Positions 6,779 through 17,001 of a DNA stretch of 64,000 nucleotides are shown piece after piece. The translations under genes and the position numbers were made by a program. The stretch is from Lachnospiraceae bacterium (GTDB taxonomy: Bacteria; Bacillota; Clostridia; Lachnospirales; Lachnospiraceae): NCBI GenBank assembly GCA_017460885.1, contig JAFUAB010000043.1, forward strand, positions 1-64,000, in the 5' to 3' direction. The stretch's first letter is position 1. The number at the start of each line of letters is the position of its first letter. The notes under the pieces were generated by a model. The model saw only the letters and a list, made by a program, of their open reading frames with translations. It had not been told where the DNA came from and did not search any database.

Positions 6779-8515
6779 ATGTCTTACACCGCTTTATATC
6801 GTAAATTCCGTCCTGCCTCTTTTGACGATGTCAAGGGGCAGGACCATATTGTGACGACATTGAGGAATCAGATCAGGGCGGGCCGGATAGGCCATGCGTA
6901 CCTGTTCTGCGGGACCAGGGGAACCGGTAAGACTACGGTTGCCAAGATCCTTGCCAGAGCCGTTAACTGCGAGAATCCCGTTAACGGATCACCCTGCGGA
7001 GAGTGCACGGTGTGCCGTGCCATAGCAAGCGGTTCCGCTCTGAATGTCATGGAGATCGATGCGGCATCCAACAATGGCGTTGAGCAGATCAGGACCATTA
7101 TCGATGAGGTCGCGTATTCGCCTACCATCGGCAGATACAAGGTCTATATCATCGACGAGGCTCATATGATCTCCCCCCAGGGTTTCAATGCGCTGCTTAA
7201 AACTCTGGAGGAACCTCCGGAATACGTCATTTTCATATTGGCGACCACGGATCCGCAGAAGCTGCTTACTACTATCCTGTCACGCTGCCAGAGGTATGAC
7301 TTTCACCGGATCACCATAGAAACGATCCAGGCCAGGCTGCAGTATATCTGTGATAGTGAACAGCTGGATGTGGAGGAACGTGCCCTCAGATATATCGCCA
7401 AGATGGGCGACGGCTCCATGAGAGACGCACTTTCGCTTCTGGATCAGTGCGTGGCTTTTCATTATGGCGAAAGGCTGACATATGACAGCGCTCTTGACGT
7501 GCTCGGAGCCGTGGATACGGCTGTCTTTGACAAAATGCTTCGTGCGGTCTGCAATGAAGACGTGGTCGGGACCATGAATCTGCTGCAGACGATCGTGGAT
7601 CAGGGCAGGGAACTGGCACAGTTTACCAACGATCTGATCTGGTATATCAGATGTGTGATGCTGATGCAGACGGATGCCGGTCTGGAGGATGTCATAGACC
7701 TCAATTCCGAGGATATGGCCAGACTCAGGGAGACTGCACAGATGTTCTCCCGGGAGACCGTTACGAGATACATTTATATTTTATCGGAACTTACATCTCA
7801 GTTCAGATATTCTTCACAAAAGAGGATATTGCTGGAGGTTACGCTGATCAGGCTCTGCAGGCCCGAGATGGATGGAGGTGCAGGCGGGGCTGTGACGGAT
7901 CCGATTCCCGTGGAAACTTCCCGGGAGCTGAACATTGTTACCGAAGCCGCAACGGAAGAAAACGGATCCGGGGGAGGCGTCAGTGTTTCGCGTGAGCTTG
8001 ACAGATTGGGACTCAAACCCGCGGAACTGCATCTTTTCATGGACGATCTGAATCTGCGTTTAACCCGGCTGGAGGACACGTTCAAAAAGGGACTCGTGCA
8101 GGCGGCTCCGGAGGAAGGTGTACAGGAAGAAAAAGTATCACTTCCAAAGGCTCTGCCTGAGGATATCAGGATGATCCTGAATCGGTGGGACGCTATAATG
8201 GCCGAACTTTCCGAGGCGACCCTTGCACCTTATATGGAAAACGTCAAGAAGAGCATTACCGAAGACGGCAGACTGCAGCTTGTCTGGAATGCCGGTCCGG
8301 ATAATGAGATGAGTTACGGCAGAGTATGCCTGCCGGAAAACGTACAGCGTTTCAAGGAAGCTGTTGCAAAGGTGATAAAGAAGGATGTTGATCCGGTGTT
8401 TACCATAGTCGAAAACAGCAGGGAATATGTGGAGAAGTATCCTGATATTTCCGTATTGGCCCAGGGAATGCCCGTGGTCGAGGAAAATGAAGAGCCCATG
8501 GACGGATGGGCATAA
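6779..8515 (+). CDS. dnaX: DNA polymerase III subunit gamma/tau
   Basis: 578 residues. It is the clamp-loader ATPase of the replisome. The AAA+ domain shows Walker [10 protein letters not shown] (45-53), a four-cysteine zinc module (C64, C73, C76, C79), Walker B IIDEAH (124-129) and an SRC arginine-finger motif near residue 168. The C-terminal third is the less conserved tau-type tail with charged linkers. It begins 2 bp after pfk without a clear ribosome site of its own, so translation is probably coupled. A stretch C AAA AAG near 8087 is one base short of the A AAA AAG slippery heptamer of E. coli dnaX, so I do not claim frameshifting here. Confidence 0.97.
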   Translation: MSYTALYRKFRPASFDDVKGQDHIVTTLRNQIRAGRIGHAYLFCGTRGTGKTTVAKILARAVNCENPVNGSPCGECTVCRAIASGSALNVMEIDAASNNGVEQIRTIIDEVAYSPTIGRYKVYIIDEAHMISPQGFNALLKTLEEPPEYVIFILATTDPQKLLTTILSRCQRYDFHRITIETIQARLQYICDSEQLDVEERALRYIAKMGDGSMRDALSLLDQCVAFHYGERLTYDSALDVLGAVDTAVFDKMLRAVCNEDVVGTMNLLQTIVDQGRELAQFTNDLIWYIRCVMLMQTDAGLEDVIDLNSEDMARLRETAQMFSRETVTRYIYILSELTSQFRYSSQKRILLEVTLIRLCRPEMDGGAGGAVTDPIPVETSRELNIVTEAATEENGSGGGVSVSRELDRLGLKPAELHLFMDDLNLRLTRLEDTFKKGLVQAAPEEGVQEEKVSLPKALPEDIRMILNRWDAIMAELSEATLAPYMENVKKSITEDGRLQLVWNAGPDNEMSYGRVCLPENVQRFKEAVAKVIKKDVDPVFTIVENSREYVEKYPDISVLAQGMPVVEENEEPMDGWA

Positions 8516-8532
8516 AACTGGAGGATAATCAA

Positions 8533-8886
8533 ATGGCAAAAAGAGGCGGATTTCCCGGAGGAGGTATGCCGGGTAACATGAACAATCTGATGAAGCAGGC
8601 ACAGCGCATGCAGAAGCAGATGGAGGAAAGTCAGAAGGAGCTTGAAACCGCGGAATACACGTCGACAGCAGGCGGAGGTGCGGTGAGCGCCACGGTCAAC
8701 GGCAAGAAGGAGCTGGTCGGGATAAAGATCGATCCTGATGCGGTCGATCCCGAGGATGTAGAGATGCTTCAGGATATGATAGTTGCAGCCGTTAATGAAG
8801 CTATCAAGCAGGCTGATGAGGCAAGTGAAGCGGCAATGAGCAAATTTACCGGAGGCCTGGGCGGTCTCGGCGGACTTGGATTCTGA
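8533..8886 (+). CDS. YbaB/EbfC family nucleoid-associated protein
   Basis: 117 residues. I chose the ATG at 8533, which follows a GGAGG at 8520-8524; an in-frame ATG at 8506 would overlap dnaX and adds an atypical N-terminus. Recognisable YbaB features are the Gly/Met-rich N-terminus ([15 protein letters not shown]), the [13 protein letters not shown] strand region and the conserved helix AAVNEAIKQ. These small dimers bind DNA without strict sequence preference. The dnaX-ybaB-recR order is conserved widely in bacteria, and the stop codon overlaps the recR start by one base. Confidence 0.95.
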   Translation: MAKRGGFPGGGMPGNMNNLMKQAQRMQKQMEESQKELETAEYTSTAGGGAVSATVNGKKELVGIKIDPDAVDPEDVEMLQDMIVAAVNEAIKQADEASEAAMSKFTGGLGGLGGLGF

Positions 8887-9482
8887 TGGAATTATATAAC
8901 GGTCTCATCAACAATCTGATAGAGGAACTGGCTTCGCTTCCGGGTATCGGTGTCAAGTCTGCCCAGCGGCTGGCTTTTCACATTATAGGTTTACCTCAAT
9001 CCAGGGTTGATCACATAGCAAATACCATGATGAAAGCCCGTGCCGGTGTAAGATACTGCAGTGAATGCTGCAATCTTTCCGATGCGGATACTTGTCCGAT
9101 CTGTTCAAACGGCAGGAGAGACCACTCCACTATCATGGTCGTGGAGAGTCCGAGAGATCTGGCCGCATATGAAAAGACCGGCCGGTATGAAGGCGTATAT
9201 CATGTACTTCACGGAGCGATCTCTCCGATGCTTGGGATAGGCCCGGGAGATATCAGACTGAAGGAATTGATGACACGTCTGGAGGGAGATATTCAGGAGG
9301 TCATAATTGCTACCAATTCAAGCCTTGAGGGAGAGACCACCGCAATGTATATCAGCAAACTGGTCAAACCGATAGGAATAAAGGTGACCAGAATAGCCAG
9401 CGGTGTACCGGTCGGCGGAGATCTGGAAAACATAGACGAGGTAACATTATTGCGTGCCCTTGAGGGTCGTACGGAGATATAA
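8886..9482 (+). CDS. recR: Recombination mediator RecR
   Basis: 198 residues, the usual length. It helps load RecA on gapped DNA with RecF/RecO. Visible are the helix-hairpin-helix near LPGIGVKSAQRLA (18-30), a C4 zinc finger (C58, C61, C70, C73) and the Toprim segment beginning TIMVVESPRD. The ATG overlaps the ybaB TGA (ATGA type), so the two are translationally coupled. Confidence 0.97.
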   Translation: MELYNGLINNLIEELASLPGIGVKSAQRLAFHIIGLPQSRVDHIANTMMKARAGVRYCSECCNLSDADTCPICSNGRRDHSTIMVVESPRDLAAYEKTGRYEGVYHVLHGAISPMLGIGPGDIRLKELMTRLEGDIQEVIIATNSSLEGETTAMYISKLVKPIGIKVTRIASGVPVGGDLENIDEVTLLRALEGRTEI

Positions 9483-9524
9483 AATCAGGCAGACATGGTG
9501 TCTGTCATCAAAAGGAGGTCAATC

Positions 9525-10571
9525 ATGACAACTATTACACAATCATCATTCGGAAAGACAAAGGACGGACAGGAGGTTACGCTCTACACTCTTGAGAATG
9601 CCGGACTCAAGGTCTGCATCAGCGATTTCGGCGCTCATATCGTGAGTGTATTTGCTCCCGACAAAAACGGAGAAGTCAGGGATGTTATCCTCGGCTTTGA
9701 TTCCGTTACCGGATATGAGAACAACCCGAGCTTTTTCGGTGCGGCTATCGGCCCTAACGCCAATCGTATCTGCAACGCTACCTTTTCCATCGGCGATAAG
9801 ACTTACAAACTGAAGGTCAATGATGGACCCAATAATCTTCATTCCGATGAGGCAAAGGGATTCCACAAGAGAATGTGGGACGCTAAGGCAGAGAACGGAG
9901 AACTGGTTCTTACTCTCAGGATGGAAGACGGAGATATGGGTTTCCCGGGTAATCTGGATGTTAAACTGACTTACAGTATTACCGATGATGCGGGACTTAA
10001 GCTTCATTACCTGGTAACGACCGACCGGCCGGCGCTGATCAATATGACAAATCATGCATATTTCAATCTTTCCGGGCAGGGTTCCGGCAAGATACTTGAT
10101 CATGAGCTTAAGCTTAATGCTTCAAAGTACACCCCTGTTGTTGAAGGTGCCATCCCCACAGGCGAGGAAGCCGATGTAAAGGGTACTGTTTTTGACTTTA
10201 CCGATTTCAGACGTATAGGCGATGATATTGATGACGATCTTGAACAGCTTACATTGGTTAAGGGATATGATCATAACTGGGTTATCGACGGTGCTGACGG
10301 CTCGCTTAAGACGGTTGCGACACTGAGAGATAATGCCAGCGGCAGGTATATGGATGTGCTGACCGATCAGCCTGCCATTCAGTTCTATGCCGGCAACTGC
10401 ATCACTCCCGAAGACGGTAAGGGCGGCGTTCACTATGATGTCAGAGACGGACTTTGCCTTGAAACCCAGGTACATCCCGACAGCATCAATCAGGCAGGTT
10501 TCCCCGATTGTGTATATACGCCCGAGAGACCCTATGACACCGTTACGATCTATAAGTTCTATGCAAAATAG
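9525..10571 (+). CDS. galM: Aldose 1-epimerase (galactose mutarotase)
   Basis: 348 residues. The start at 9525 follows AAAGGAGG at 9511-9518; an in-frame ATG at 9495 precedes that site and is rejected. The enzyme interconverts alpha and beta anomers of glucose and galactose. Signature pieces are the N-terminal GAHIVSVFAPD, the FGAAIGPNANRI loop, NHAYFNLSG with a conserved catalytic His, and ETQVHPDSIN with the catalytic Glu near the C-terminus. No secretion signal is seen. It lies between recR and the DUF5711 gene and may be transcribed with both. Confidence 0.94.
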   Translation: MTTITQSSFGKTKDGQEVTLYTLENAGLKVCISDFGAHIVSVFAPDKNGEVRDVILGFDSVTGYENNPSFFGAAIGPNANRICNATFSIGDKTYKLKVNDGPNNLHSDEAKGFHKRMWDAKAENGELVLTLRMEDGDMGFPGNLDVKLTYSITDDAGLKLHYLVTTDRPALINMTNHAYFNLSGQGSGKILDHELKLNASKYTPVVEGAIPTGEEADVKGTVFDFTDFRRIGDDIDDDLEQLTLVKGYDHNWVIDGADGSLKTVATLRDNASGRYMDVLTDQPAIQFYAGNCITPEDGKGGVHYDVRDGLCLETQVHPDSINQAGFPDCVYTPERPYDTVTIYKFYAK

Positions 10572-10582
10572 AACTGTAATAT

Positions 10583-11791
10583 ATGGCCGGAATAATCAAG
10601 TTCCCAAAAAAGAATAAAGAAACGGACGACACACAGCCAAAGGTGAAGTGGTCCTACAAGGACAGGATACGCAGTCACAAGATGGTGATAATCTACCGGC
10701 TGGTACTGGCGGTAGTGCTGATCGCAGCTGTCACCGTGGCGGCGTATCTCCAGTCCCGTAATCGGAGCTATGAGGTCTGTGAGGTACTGTCGAGTCAGGA
10801 CAATCATTCGATAAGGACCGAGAATCAGCTGGATCTTGACGGCTATATTCTGAGTTACGGTATGGATGGAGCCGCATGCGTGGATTCTACGGGTGCGGCT
10901 GTTTGGAATATTACATATCAGATGCAGGAGCCGCTTATTTCCGTTCAGGGCAATATGGCGGCTATCGGAGATTACGGCTCCAGAACCGTATATCTGGTCA
11001 ATACTTCGGGCAGCGTGGGGCAGATTACGACCACACTGCCCATATATAAGTTTTGTATCTCCAGCTCGGGCGAGATAGCCGTTGTGCTGGGCGATACGGA
11101 TGTCACCTGGATCTATCTGTATAATATGAAGGGTGATATCCTTGCGTACTTCAAAACGACAATGCGTCAGTCGGGATTCCCGCTTGATCTGACTATCTCA
11201 CCCAACGGTAAGCTGGTGGGAGTCAGCTTTGCCTATGTGGACAGCGGAGAGATGAGATCCCGGGTGGCTTTTTATAATTTCGGGGATGTCGGGCAGAATG
11301 AGACCGATAATTATGTCAGCGGCTATGATTATATAGGTGTGGTCATACCGTCAATCTGTTTTATGGATAACGAAACCGCTTATGCGGTGGCTGACGACAG
11401 GATAATGTTTTACAGGGGAGCCGAAAAACCGGTATCGGTAGCCGAACATCTTGTGAGCGATGAGATTCAGAAGGTTTTTTATGATGAGGATAATGTTGCG
11501 CTTGTGTTCTTTTCCGATCAGGCCGAATACCGCAACAGGATAGAGCTGTTTGATAAGAGCGGTAATCTTGTGGACAGCCGTGAGACCACGATGGAATTCA
11601 GAGGACTTATCATGAAGGATAATGTGGTTTACGTGTATTCTGAGTCGCGGGCCCTGATCTTCAGAGTGGGAGGCGTAACGGTATATGACGGAACCCTGCC
11701 CAGGAGCACTTACCTGCTTGTTCCCGGCAGGCGTGTGAACAGATTTACAACTATCAATTCGGCTACAGTAGACATGGTGACACTCAGATGA
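10583..11791 (+). CDS. DUF5711 family membrane-anchored beta-propeller-like protein
   Basis: 402 residues. A basic cytoplasmic N-terminus (about 1-35) is followed by one membrane helix (about 38-58, VLAVVLIAAVTVAAYL) and a long outside domain. That domain has repeated short strands with small-residue turns (for example GNMAAIGDYGSRTVYLVNTSG, in pieces) as in WD40/PQQ-like propellers. This layout is that of DUF5711, typical of Lachnospiraceae. Function is unknown. Its stop overlaps the start of the CvpA-like gene, and the pair precedes the glycan locus, so a cell-envelope role is plausible. Confidence 0.78.
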   Translation: MAGIIKFPKKNKETDDTQPKVKWSYKDRIRSHKMVIIYRLVLAVVLIAAVTVAAYLQSRNRSYEVCEVLSSQDNHSIRTENQLDLDGYILSYGMDGAACVDSTGAAVWNITYQMQEPLISVQGNMAAIGDYGSRTVYLVNTSGSVGQITTTLPIYKFCISSSGEIAVVLGDTDVTWIYLYNMKGDILAYFKTTMRQSGFPLDLTISPNGKLVGVSFAYVDSGEMRSRVAFYNFGDVGQNETDNYVSGYDYIGVVIPSICFMDNETAYAVADDRIMFYRGAEKPVSVAEHLVSDEIQKVFYDEDNVALVFFSDQAEYRNRIELFDKSGNLVDSRETTMEFRGLIMKDNVVYVYSESRALIFRVGGVTVYDGTLPRSTYLLVPGRRVNRFTTINSATVDMVTLR

Positions 11792-12183
11792 TACCGGATA
11801 CAAATGCGGTCAGAATGCTGATCATGATCCTGGGGGTTCTGGTCATCATTCTGTTTATGAAAAACGGATATAAAAAGGGTGCCATGAGAGAACTGCGATC
11901 CCTTCTCAGTGTTCTGGTGGCGGTCATTTGTATTTTTCTGATACTGCTGCTTCGGACCTCCGTAAAGGAACAGACCTATTCAACGGCTATAGTGATCGGC
12001 GGAGCAATCGTGATCCTCAGCTTCGGGTGGAAACTGACAAGGATGATTCTTGATCTTTTATCGGGAATAAGAGAATTGCCCCTCATAGGCTTTGCGGATA
12101 AGCTGCTCGGTGCGGTGTTCGGTGCAGCGGAATGTATCGGAGTGATCTGGATCGTATATAAACTGTATTCACTGACGTCCTGA
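11788..12183 (+). CDS. CvpA-like small membrane protein
   Basis: 131 residues with four hydrophobic segments (about 8-26, 36-52, 62-80 and 105-125). The pattern of glycine-containing helices (NGYKKGAMRELRSLLSVL, then a final AVFGAAECIGVIWIVYKL) resembles the CvpA/colicin V production family. The ATG overlaps the upstream stop by four bases (ATGA), indicating coupling with the DUF5711 protein. The biochemical role of the family is not established. Confidence 0.65.
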   Translation: MIPDTNAVRMLIMILGVLVIILFMKNGYKKGAMRELRSLLSVLVAVICIFLILLLRTSVKEQTYSTAIVIGGAIVILSFGWKLTRMILDLLSGIRELPLIGFADKLLGAVFGAAECIGVIWIVYKLYSLTS

Positions 12184-12207
12184 GGATCTGTTACAGAACA
12201 GATCCTG
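12183..12207. other. Perfect hairpin downstream of the CvpA-like gene
   Basis: AGGATCTGTT and AACAGATCCT form a perfect 10-bp stem with a short ACAG loop immediately after the stop codon. There is no clear T-run on either side, so it may be a weak or factor-assisted terminator, or an mRNA-stabilising element between two operons. Confidence 0.5.
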
Positions 12208-12266
12208 ATTGGTATCGATTCCTGAATCATCACGGGTGAGATCGGAGAACCCGTAAACTGAGGATT

Positions 12267-13283
12267 ATGCTGTTAAGTATCATCGTTCCCGTATATAATA
12301 TGGCTTCAGGCAACAAGCTTGGATTCTGTATGGACTCACTCGTCGGACAGACCCTTAAGGATATGGAGATCATAGCGGTAAATGACTGTTCTACGGATGA
12401 CTCGCTGAAGATACTGCAGGATTATGAGCTCAGATTTCCGGGCCGGGTAAAGGTTTTTTCCACTCCGGAAAATCTGCATCAGGGCGGTGCCAAAAATCTG
12501 GGTATGTCCAAGGCGGCAGGTGAGTGGATCGGCTTTATGGATGCGGATGACTGGATGGATCCCGACGGCTATGAGAGGATGCTCAGGCTTGCGGCTGATA
12601 CGGGTGCCGATATGGTCGGATGCGATTATTGCATGGTGGACGGGCACAGTTTTGTTAAGACAGAAGGTGCCCGCAATAATCATTCCGGTCAGACCGGAGT
12701 ACTGGATGACGAAAAATACCGCAGCCTGATCCTGGATGCGGGCAGTCTGGTGGTCAAACTGTATCGAAGAGAAATAGTGATAGACTGTCCTTCACGTTTT
12801 CCGGAGAAGATATTCTATGAGGACAATGCTCTGGCAAACACATGGATGCTCAGGGCAAAGCATTTTGAGTATATAGATGAGCCGCTGTATTTTTATTATC
12901 AGCATGATACTTCTACCGTACATACGGTGACGACGGAGAGGCTTTCGGACAGGATGGAAGCCGGTCGTATCATGATAAGCGAAGCCCGCAGATACGGTTA
13001 CCTGGATAAGTATCATGATGAGATCGAATACTCCTTTGCGAGACTGTTTTATTTGAATACTCTGATGAGTTATATGATCGGTGTCAGGCCGCGAAGGGCA
13101 GGATGGGTGCGTGAGCTCGGCGACGAGATGAGGTCTTATTTTCCCGGTTTTCGGGATAACAGGTATTTCAGGGAGAAGGTACATCCCGAGGAACAGAAGT
13201 GGGCGGCATTGCAGCAGAAGTCCACATTCTGGTTTATGATGTATTATATTATCAAAAGCTGGTACAGAAAGTTGAGACAGTGA
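12267..13283 (+). CDS. Family 2 glycosyltransferase
   Basis: 338 residues. The N-terminal GT-A domain is clear: LLSIIVPVYNM at the start, AVNDCSTDDSLKIL, then GAKNLGMSKAAGEWIGFMDADDWMDPDGYERM in pieces, with the DxD-type metal-binding DADD. The C-terminal part is helical with an EDNALANTWML motif common in GT2 enzymes. It likely moves a nucleotide-activated sugar onto a lipid-linked or surface glycan on the cytoplasmic side. It opens the surface-glycan locus; substrate cannot be deduced. Confidence 0.9.
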   Translation: MLLSIIVPVYNMASGNKLGFCMDSLVGQTLKDMEIIAVNDCSTDDSLKILQDYELRFPGRVKVFSTPENLHQGGAKNLGMSKAAGEWIGFMDADDWMDPDGYERMLRLAADTGADMVGCDYCMVDGHSFVKTEGARNNHSGQTGVLDDEKYRSLILDAGSLVVKLYRREIVIDCPSRFPEKIFYEDNALANTWMLRAKHFEYIDEPLYFYYQHDTSTVHTVTTERLSDRMEAGRIMISEARRYGYLDKYHDEIEYSFARLFYLNTLMSYMIGVRPRRAGWVRELGDEMRSYFPGFRDNRYFREKVHPEEQKWAALQQKSTFWFMMYYIIKSWYRKLRQ

Positions 13284-13330
13284 AGCCTGATCATGTCCCC
13301 ATGATCCGACTCCGTCAACGGTATATATAA

Positions 13331-14725
13331 TTGAGAATCGCTGTAATAGGCGCGGATGCGGAATCCGTGCATACAATTGAAAAGGCTCATGAGCTCGGAC
13401 ATGAGGTCGTGACCGTGGATATCGATCCCGATGCTCCGGGAGCCATGCTCGCCGATACGTCCCTGCAGTGTGATATTTCGCATGAACGGGAAGTCATCGA
13501 TCTCCTGAAGAAGGAGAATATAGATCTGGTATGTACTACGCCTATCGGCCGGCATCTGGTAACGATCGGCGCGGTGAATGATGCACTGGGACTGCCGGGC
13601 GTCACCAGAGAGCGCGCGGAGACCTGTATCGATAAGTATGCTTTTCATACCAGGCTTCGTAATGTGAGGCTGCGTACCGGACACTGTTATATGATAGGAG
13701 AGGATCATCCGGTCAATGCCGAGGATATCGCTTATCCTGCGGTGTTCAAGCCCAGATACGGTTCGCACGGCAGATCGGTACATTATCTGCAGAGCAGTGA
13801 TGAGCTGAAGAAACTGTGGGCAGAGATATGGCAGCAGTCCAAAGACAAAGCGGATGATACTGATACACCCGGAGCGGAAGAAGGATCCGTCAAGACCAAA
13901 GCCGGCGACATCCCGGCAGATAGTCTCGCTGCGGACACGGGAGACGATACCGCTGATAAGGATCATAATCTGGCAGCCGCCAGATTCCGCGCCGTGCTCA
14001 AGGAAACCATGGAGAAGCAGCGGAAAAAGGAATCCGGAGAGGATGATCCCCATGAAGAGTATATTCTTGAGGATGCCATCCCCGGCACTGAGTATGCCGT
14101 TGACGGGATCGTGGAAGGGTGCAATTTTAATCCTGTTCTGATCCGGCGTAAAACGATTACCTGTCCTCCCTCCAGACAGGCTGTCTCATATATGACGCTT
14201 ATACCCGGAGATAATCCGAGAGCAGAGGTGCAGATCAGGGAGTATATGAGTAAGCTGTGTGAGGTTCTGGGGCTTACCGAATGCATGCTGCATGCGGATG
14301 TCAGCATACAGGGAAGAACAGTGAACTGCATCGAACTGTCACCTTCTCCGGCCGGCAGGCATGTGTATGACGAATTTATTCCCATGACCACAGGCGTGGA
14401 TATAGCGGAACAGTATCTGAGATATATGGCGGGCGGATCGCATAATTTCCAGCCTCTTTTTCATAAAAGGATGGTGCTCGGATATTTTGGGATGGAGAAC
14501 TGCTTTGTTCACGGGATCCCATCGGAAAAGGATGTTCGCGATGCTCTTCCCGAGGGTGTGAAGCTGCGTAAATGGATATGCAATATACGTATGCTGGATT
14601 ATCTTGCCAGGATCACCGATGAGAACTCGATACTCAGTCGCGGATGCTACATCATAGAAGGAAACAACGAGAGGGAACTGACGCGATGCATTGATATAAT
14701 ACGTGATCTTTTTGCGTTGGAATAA
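13331..14725 (+). CDS. ATP-grasp domain protein (carboxylate-amine/thiol ligase type)
   Basis: 464 residues, starting with TTG at 13331 without a clear ribosome site; the Rossmann-like strand RIAVIGADAESVHTI begins at once, which supports this start. The preATP-grasp domain (1-115) and the ATP-binding region (YPAVFKPRYGSHGRSVHYL, and EYILEDAIPGTEYAVDGI, in pieces) resemble carbamoyl-phosphate-synthase-like ATP-grasp enzymes. A metal-binding-type segment (LHADVSIQG...NCIELSPSPAG) follows. Unusually, an acidic low-complexity insert of about 50 residues (around 170-222) splits the ATP-grasp fold. It probably ligates an amino acid or similar group to a glycan precursor, but the substrate is unknown. 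Confidence 0.8.
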   Translation: MRIAVIGADAESVHTIEKAHELGHEVVTVDIDPDAPGAMLADTSLQCDISHEREVIDLLKKENIDLVCTTPIGRHLVTIGAVNDALGLPGVTRERAETCIDKYAFHTRLRNVRLRTGHCYMIGEDHPVNAEDIAYPAVFKPRYGSHGRSVHYLQSSDELKKLWAEIWQQSKDKADDTDTPGAEEGSVKTKAGDIPADSLAADTGDDTADKDHNLAAARFRAVLKETMEKQRKKESGEDDPHEEYILEDAIPGTEYAVDGIVEGCNFNPVLIRRKTITCPPSRQAVSYMTLIPGDNPRAEVQIREYMSKLCEVLGLTECMLHADVSIQGRTVNCIELSPSPAGRHVYDEFIPMTTGVDIAEQYLRYMAGGSHNFQPLFHKRMVLGYFGMENCFVHGIPSEKDVRDALPEGVKLRKWICNIRMLDYLARITDENSILSRGCYIIEGNNERELTRCIDIIRDLFALE

Positions 14726-14733
14726 AGAGAAAA

Positions 14734-16485
14734 ATGATAAAGATCCTCAAAAAAATGAACCTCCTGCTTGACGGGAGACAAAAAGCCCAAATGGGCGGAA
14801 TAGTGCTGCTGATGCTGATCGGAGGCGTACTGGAAAGCGCAGGTATTACGATGGCAATACCCGCTCTGCAGGTGATTATCGATCCGACCACCGTTCAGAC
14901 CAATAAATACATGAATTCCATCTTTGTTTTTCTGCATATGTCCAGTCCCATGCAGTTTGCGATAGTATCGATGATCGCCCTGATCGCCGCGTTTGTGATC
15001 AAGAATGTCTTTCTTTTCTTTCTGAATAAGGTGGAGCTTAAATTCGTCTACACCAATCAGTTTGCGACATCGAGACGCATGATGATCAATTTTATGCAGC
15101 GTCCCTACGAGTATTATCTCGGGGCGGATACCGCCGTGATACAGCGGAGCATTACATCGGATGTGAACAATATGTACGGACTGATCCTGAGCGTTCTTCA
15201 GCTTTTCAGTGAGTGCATCGTATTTGCGTGTCTTGTTGTGGTACTGTTGTATGTGGACGCAAAGATGATCATATCAATTGCGCTGCTGCTGATACTTGTA
15301 CTTGTCATCATCAAGTTTGTTCTGAAGCCTGTTATGATAAAGGCAGGCGAAGATAATCAGGAATATTACAGCGGACTATTCAAATGGATCGAGCAGTCGG
15401 TCACAGGTATCAAGGAGATCAAGATCGCCAACCGTGAGCCATACTTTATTGATGAATATGCCAAATGCGGTGAAGGCTACGTGAACGCTGTACAGAAATA
15501 TAACCTGTTCAATGCCACACCCCGTCTTCTGATAGAAACGGTCTGCGTGGCCGGACTGGTTATCTACATGATGATACAGCTGACCGGAGGGGCCTCCGTA
15601 ACCGAGATGCTTCCGCAGCTGACGGTATTCGGGCTTGCGGCCATGAGACTTTTGCCCAGCGCCAACCGTATCAATAACTATCAGACCGCGATCTCATATT
15701 TCGAACCGTTTTTCTTCGGAGTGACGGATGATCTGCAGGTTGAGATACATGATGAGTCGATAGATTATGACGCCGATTCATATGTGAACGTGGAGAAGGT
15801 GGAAAAGCTTCCCGTACGAGAAACTATCGAGCTGAAGGATATCGTTTATCATTATCCCGACAGTCGGGCTTATGTGTTTGATCATGCCGATATGCTGATC
15901 CCGGTGGGCAAGTCCGTCGGCATAGTGGGGACCTCGGGCGCAGGTAAGACTACGATCGTAAATATCATGCTCGGACTGTTGAATATAGAATCGGGACAGA
16001 TCCTGGCGGACGGTACGGAGGTACGGTCCCATTACAGGGAGTGGCTCAAGAATATAGGGTACATTCCCCAGAACATCTTTATGATAGATTCCAGCATCCG
16101 CAGGAACGTTGCGTTCGGAATACATGATGATGAGATAGATGATGACAAGGTCTGGGCTGCTCTCAAAGAGGCGCAGCTCGACGATTATGTCAGGTCATTG
16201 CCGGACGGATTGGATACGGGTATCGGAGAGCGCGGTATCAGACTCTCCGGCGGACAAAGGCAGAGAATAGGCATTGCAAGGGCACTCTATGAGGATCCCG
16301 AAGTGCTGGTGCTGGATGAGGCGACCAGTGCATTGGACAATGAGACGGAAACTGCGATCATGGAATCCATAAACCGCCTGCAGGGTCGTAAAACCCTGAT
16401 AATCATTGCACACCGCCTGCAGACGATCGAGAAGTGTGATATGGTGTACAGAGTGGAGGAGGGACGGATCACCCGCGAAAGATGA
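14734..16485 (+). CDS. ABC exporter (fused membrane and ATPase domains), flippase-like
   Basis: 583 residues. About six membrane helices fill residues 15-320. The nucleotide-binding domain has Walker A GTSGAGKTT (399-407), signature LSGGQ (504-508), Walker B VLVLDEATSALD and the H-loop IIIAHRL. The fused half-transporter design, and the domain's similarity to PglK/MsbA-type lipid exporters, fit a flippase for a lipid-linked oligosaccharide. Its position between glycosyl-ligase-type genes and GtrA supports that. It starts 8 bp after the ATP-grasp gene. Confidence 0.88.
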   Translation: MIKILKKMNLLLDGRQKAQMGGIVLLMLIGGVLESAGITMAIPALQVIIDPTTVQTNKYMNSIFVFLHMSSPMQFAIVSMIALIAAFVIKNVFLFFLNKVELKFVYTNQFATSRRMMINFMQRPYEYYLGADTAVIQRSITSDVNNMYGLILSVLQLFSECIVFACLVVVLLYVDAKMIISIALLLILVLVIIKFVLKPVMIKAGEDNQEYYSGLFKWIEQSVTGIKEIKIANREPYFIDEYAKCGEGYVNAVQKYNLFNATPRLLIETVCVAGLVIYMMIQLTGGASVTEMLPQLTVFGLAAMRLLPSANRINNYQTAISYFEPFFFGVTDDLQVEIHDESIDYDADSYVNVEKVEKLPVRETIELKDIVYHYPDSRAYVFDHADMLIPVGKSVGIVGTSGAGKTTIVNIMLGLLNIESGQILADGTEVRSHYREWLKNIGYIPQNIFMIDSSIRRNVAFGIHDDEIDDDKVWAALKEAQLDDYVRSLPDGLDTGIGERGIRLSGGQRQRIGIARALYEDPEVLVLDEATSALDNETETAIMESINRLQGRKTLIIIAHRLQTIEKCDMVYRVEEGRITRER

Positions 16486-16525
16486 TCCTGAAGACAGCGG
16501 TGCAGATTTCACCGTCGGAGAAAAA

Positions 16526-16996
16526 ATGAAAGAGTTATACAAAAAACATAAGGAAATAATCGACTATCTTTTTTGGGGAGGAGTTGCCTTCTTCCTGAGC
16601 ATGTTTCTGTTCTGGCTGTTTGCAGACCGTTTCGGCTGGAACGAGGTTACCGCCAATAATGTGGACTGGGTGATCTGTGTAATTTTTACATTTATCACCA
16701 ACAAGCTTTTTGTATTTCACAGCAAAACGGATGATGCCAGGGGGCTCGGAAAGGAATTTGTATCCTTTGTTGCGGCCAGAGTATTTACGCTTCTGCTTGA
16801 GGATCTGATAATCTGGATAGGCTGTACCAAAATGGGCTATAACGAAGGAGTAGGCCAGATAGCGGTTAAGTTTATCGCTCAGTTTGTGGTGATCGTGACC
16901 AATTATATTCTCAGTAAGCTGATAGTGTTCAGAAAAAAGACCGATCCTTCACCGACTGATCCGGACGAAAGCACAAAGACCGGTGATCGGAGCTGA
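16526..16996 (+). CDS. GtrA family membrane protein
   Basis: 156 residues. I start at the ATG at 16526 after GGAG; the longer frame beginning inside the ABC gene is rejected. Four membrane helices are evident, and the motif FTFITNKLFVF near the second helix is the GtrA hallmark. GtrA proteins are thought to move undecaprenyl-phosphate-linked sugars across the membrane for surface-glycan modification. It is 40 bp after the ABC exporter and 5 bp before the acyltransferase, clearly co-transcribed. Confidence 0.87.
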   Translation: MKELYKKHKEIIDYLFWGGVAFFLSMFLFWLFADRFGWNEVTANNVDWVICVIFTFITNKLFVFHSKTDDARGLGKEFVSFVAARVFTLLLEDLIIWIGCTKMGYNEGVGQIAVKFIAQFVVIVTNYILSKLIVFRKKTDPSPTDPDESTKTGDRS

Positions 16997-17001
16997 TCCC
17001 T

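Noticed and set aside
8081..8092. Programmed frameshift site in dnaX
   Set aside because: The run is C AAA AAG, one A short of the classic heptamer, and it lies late in the tau tail.
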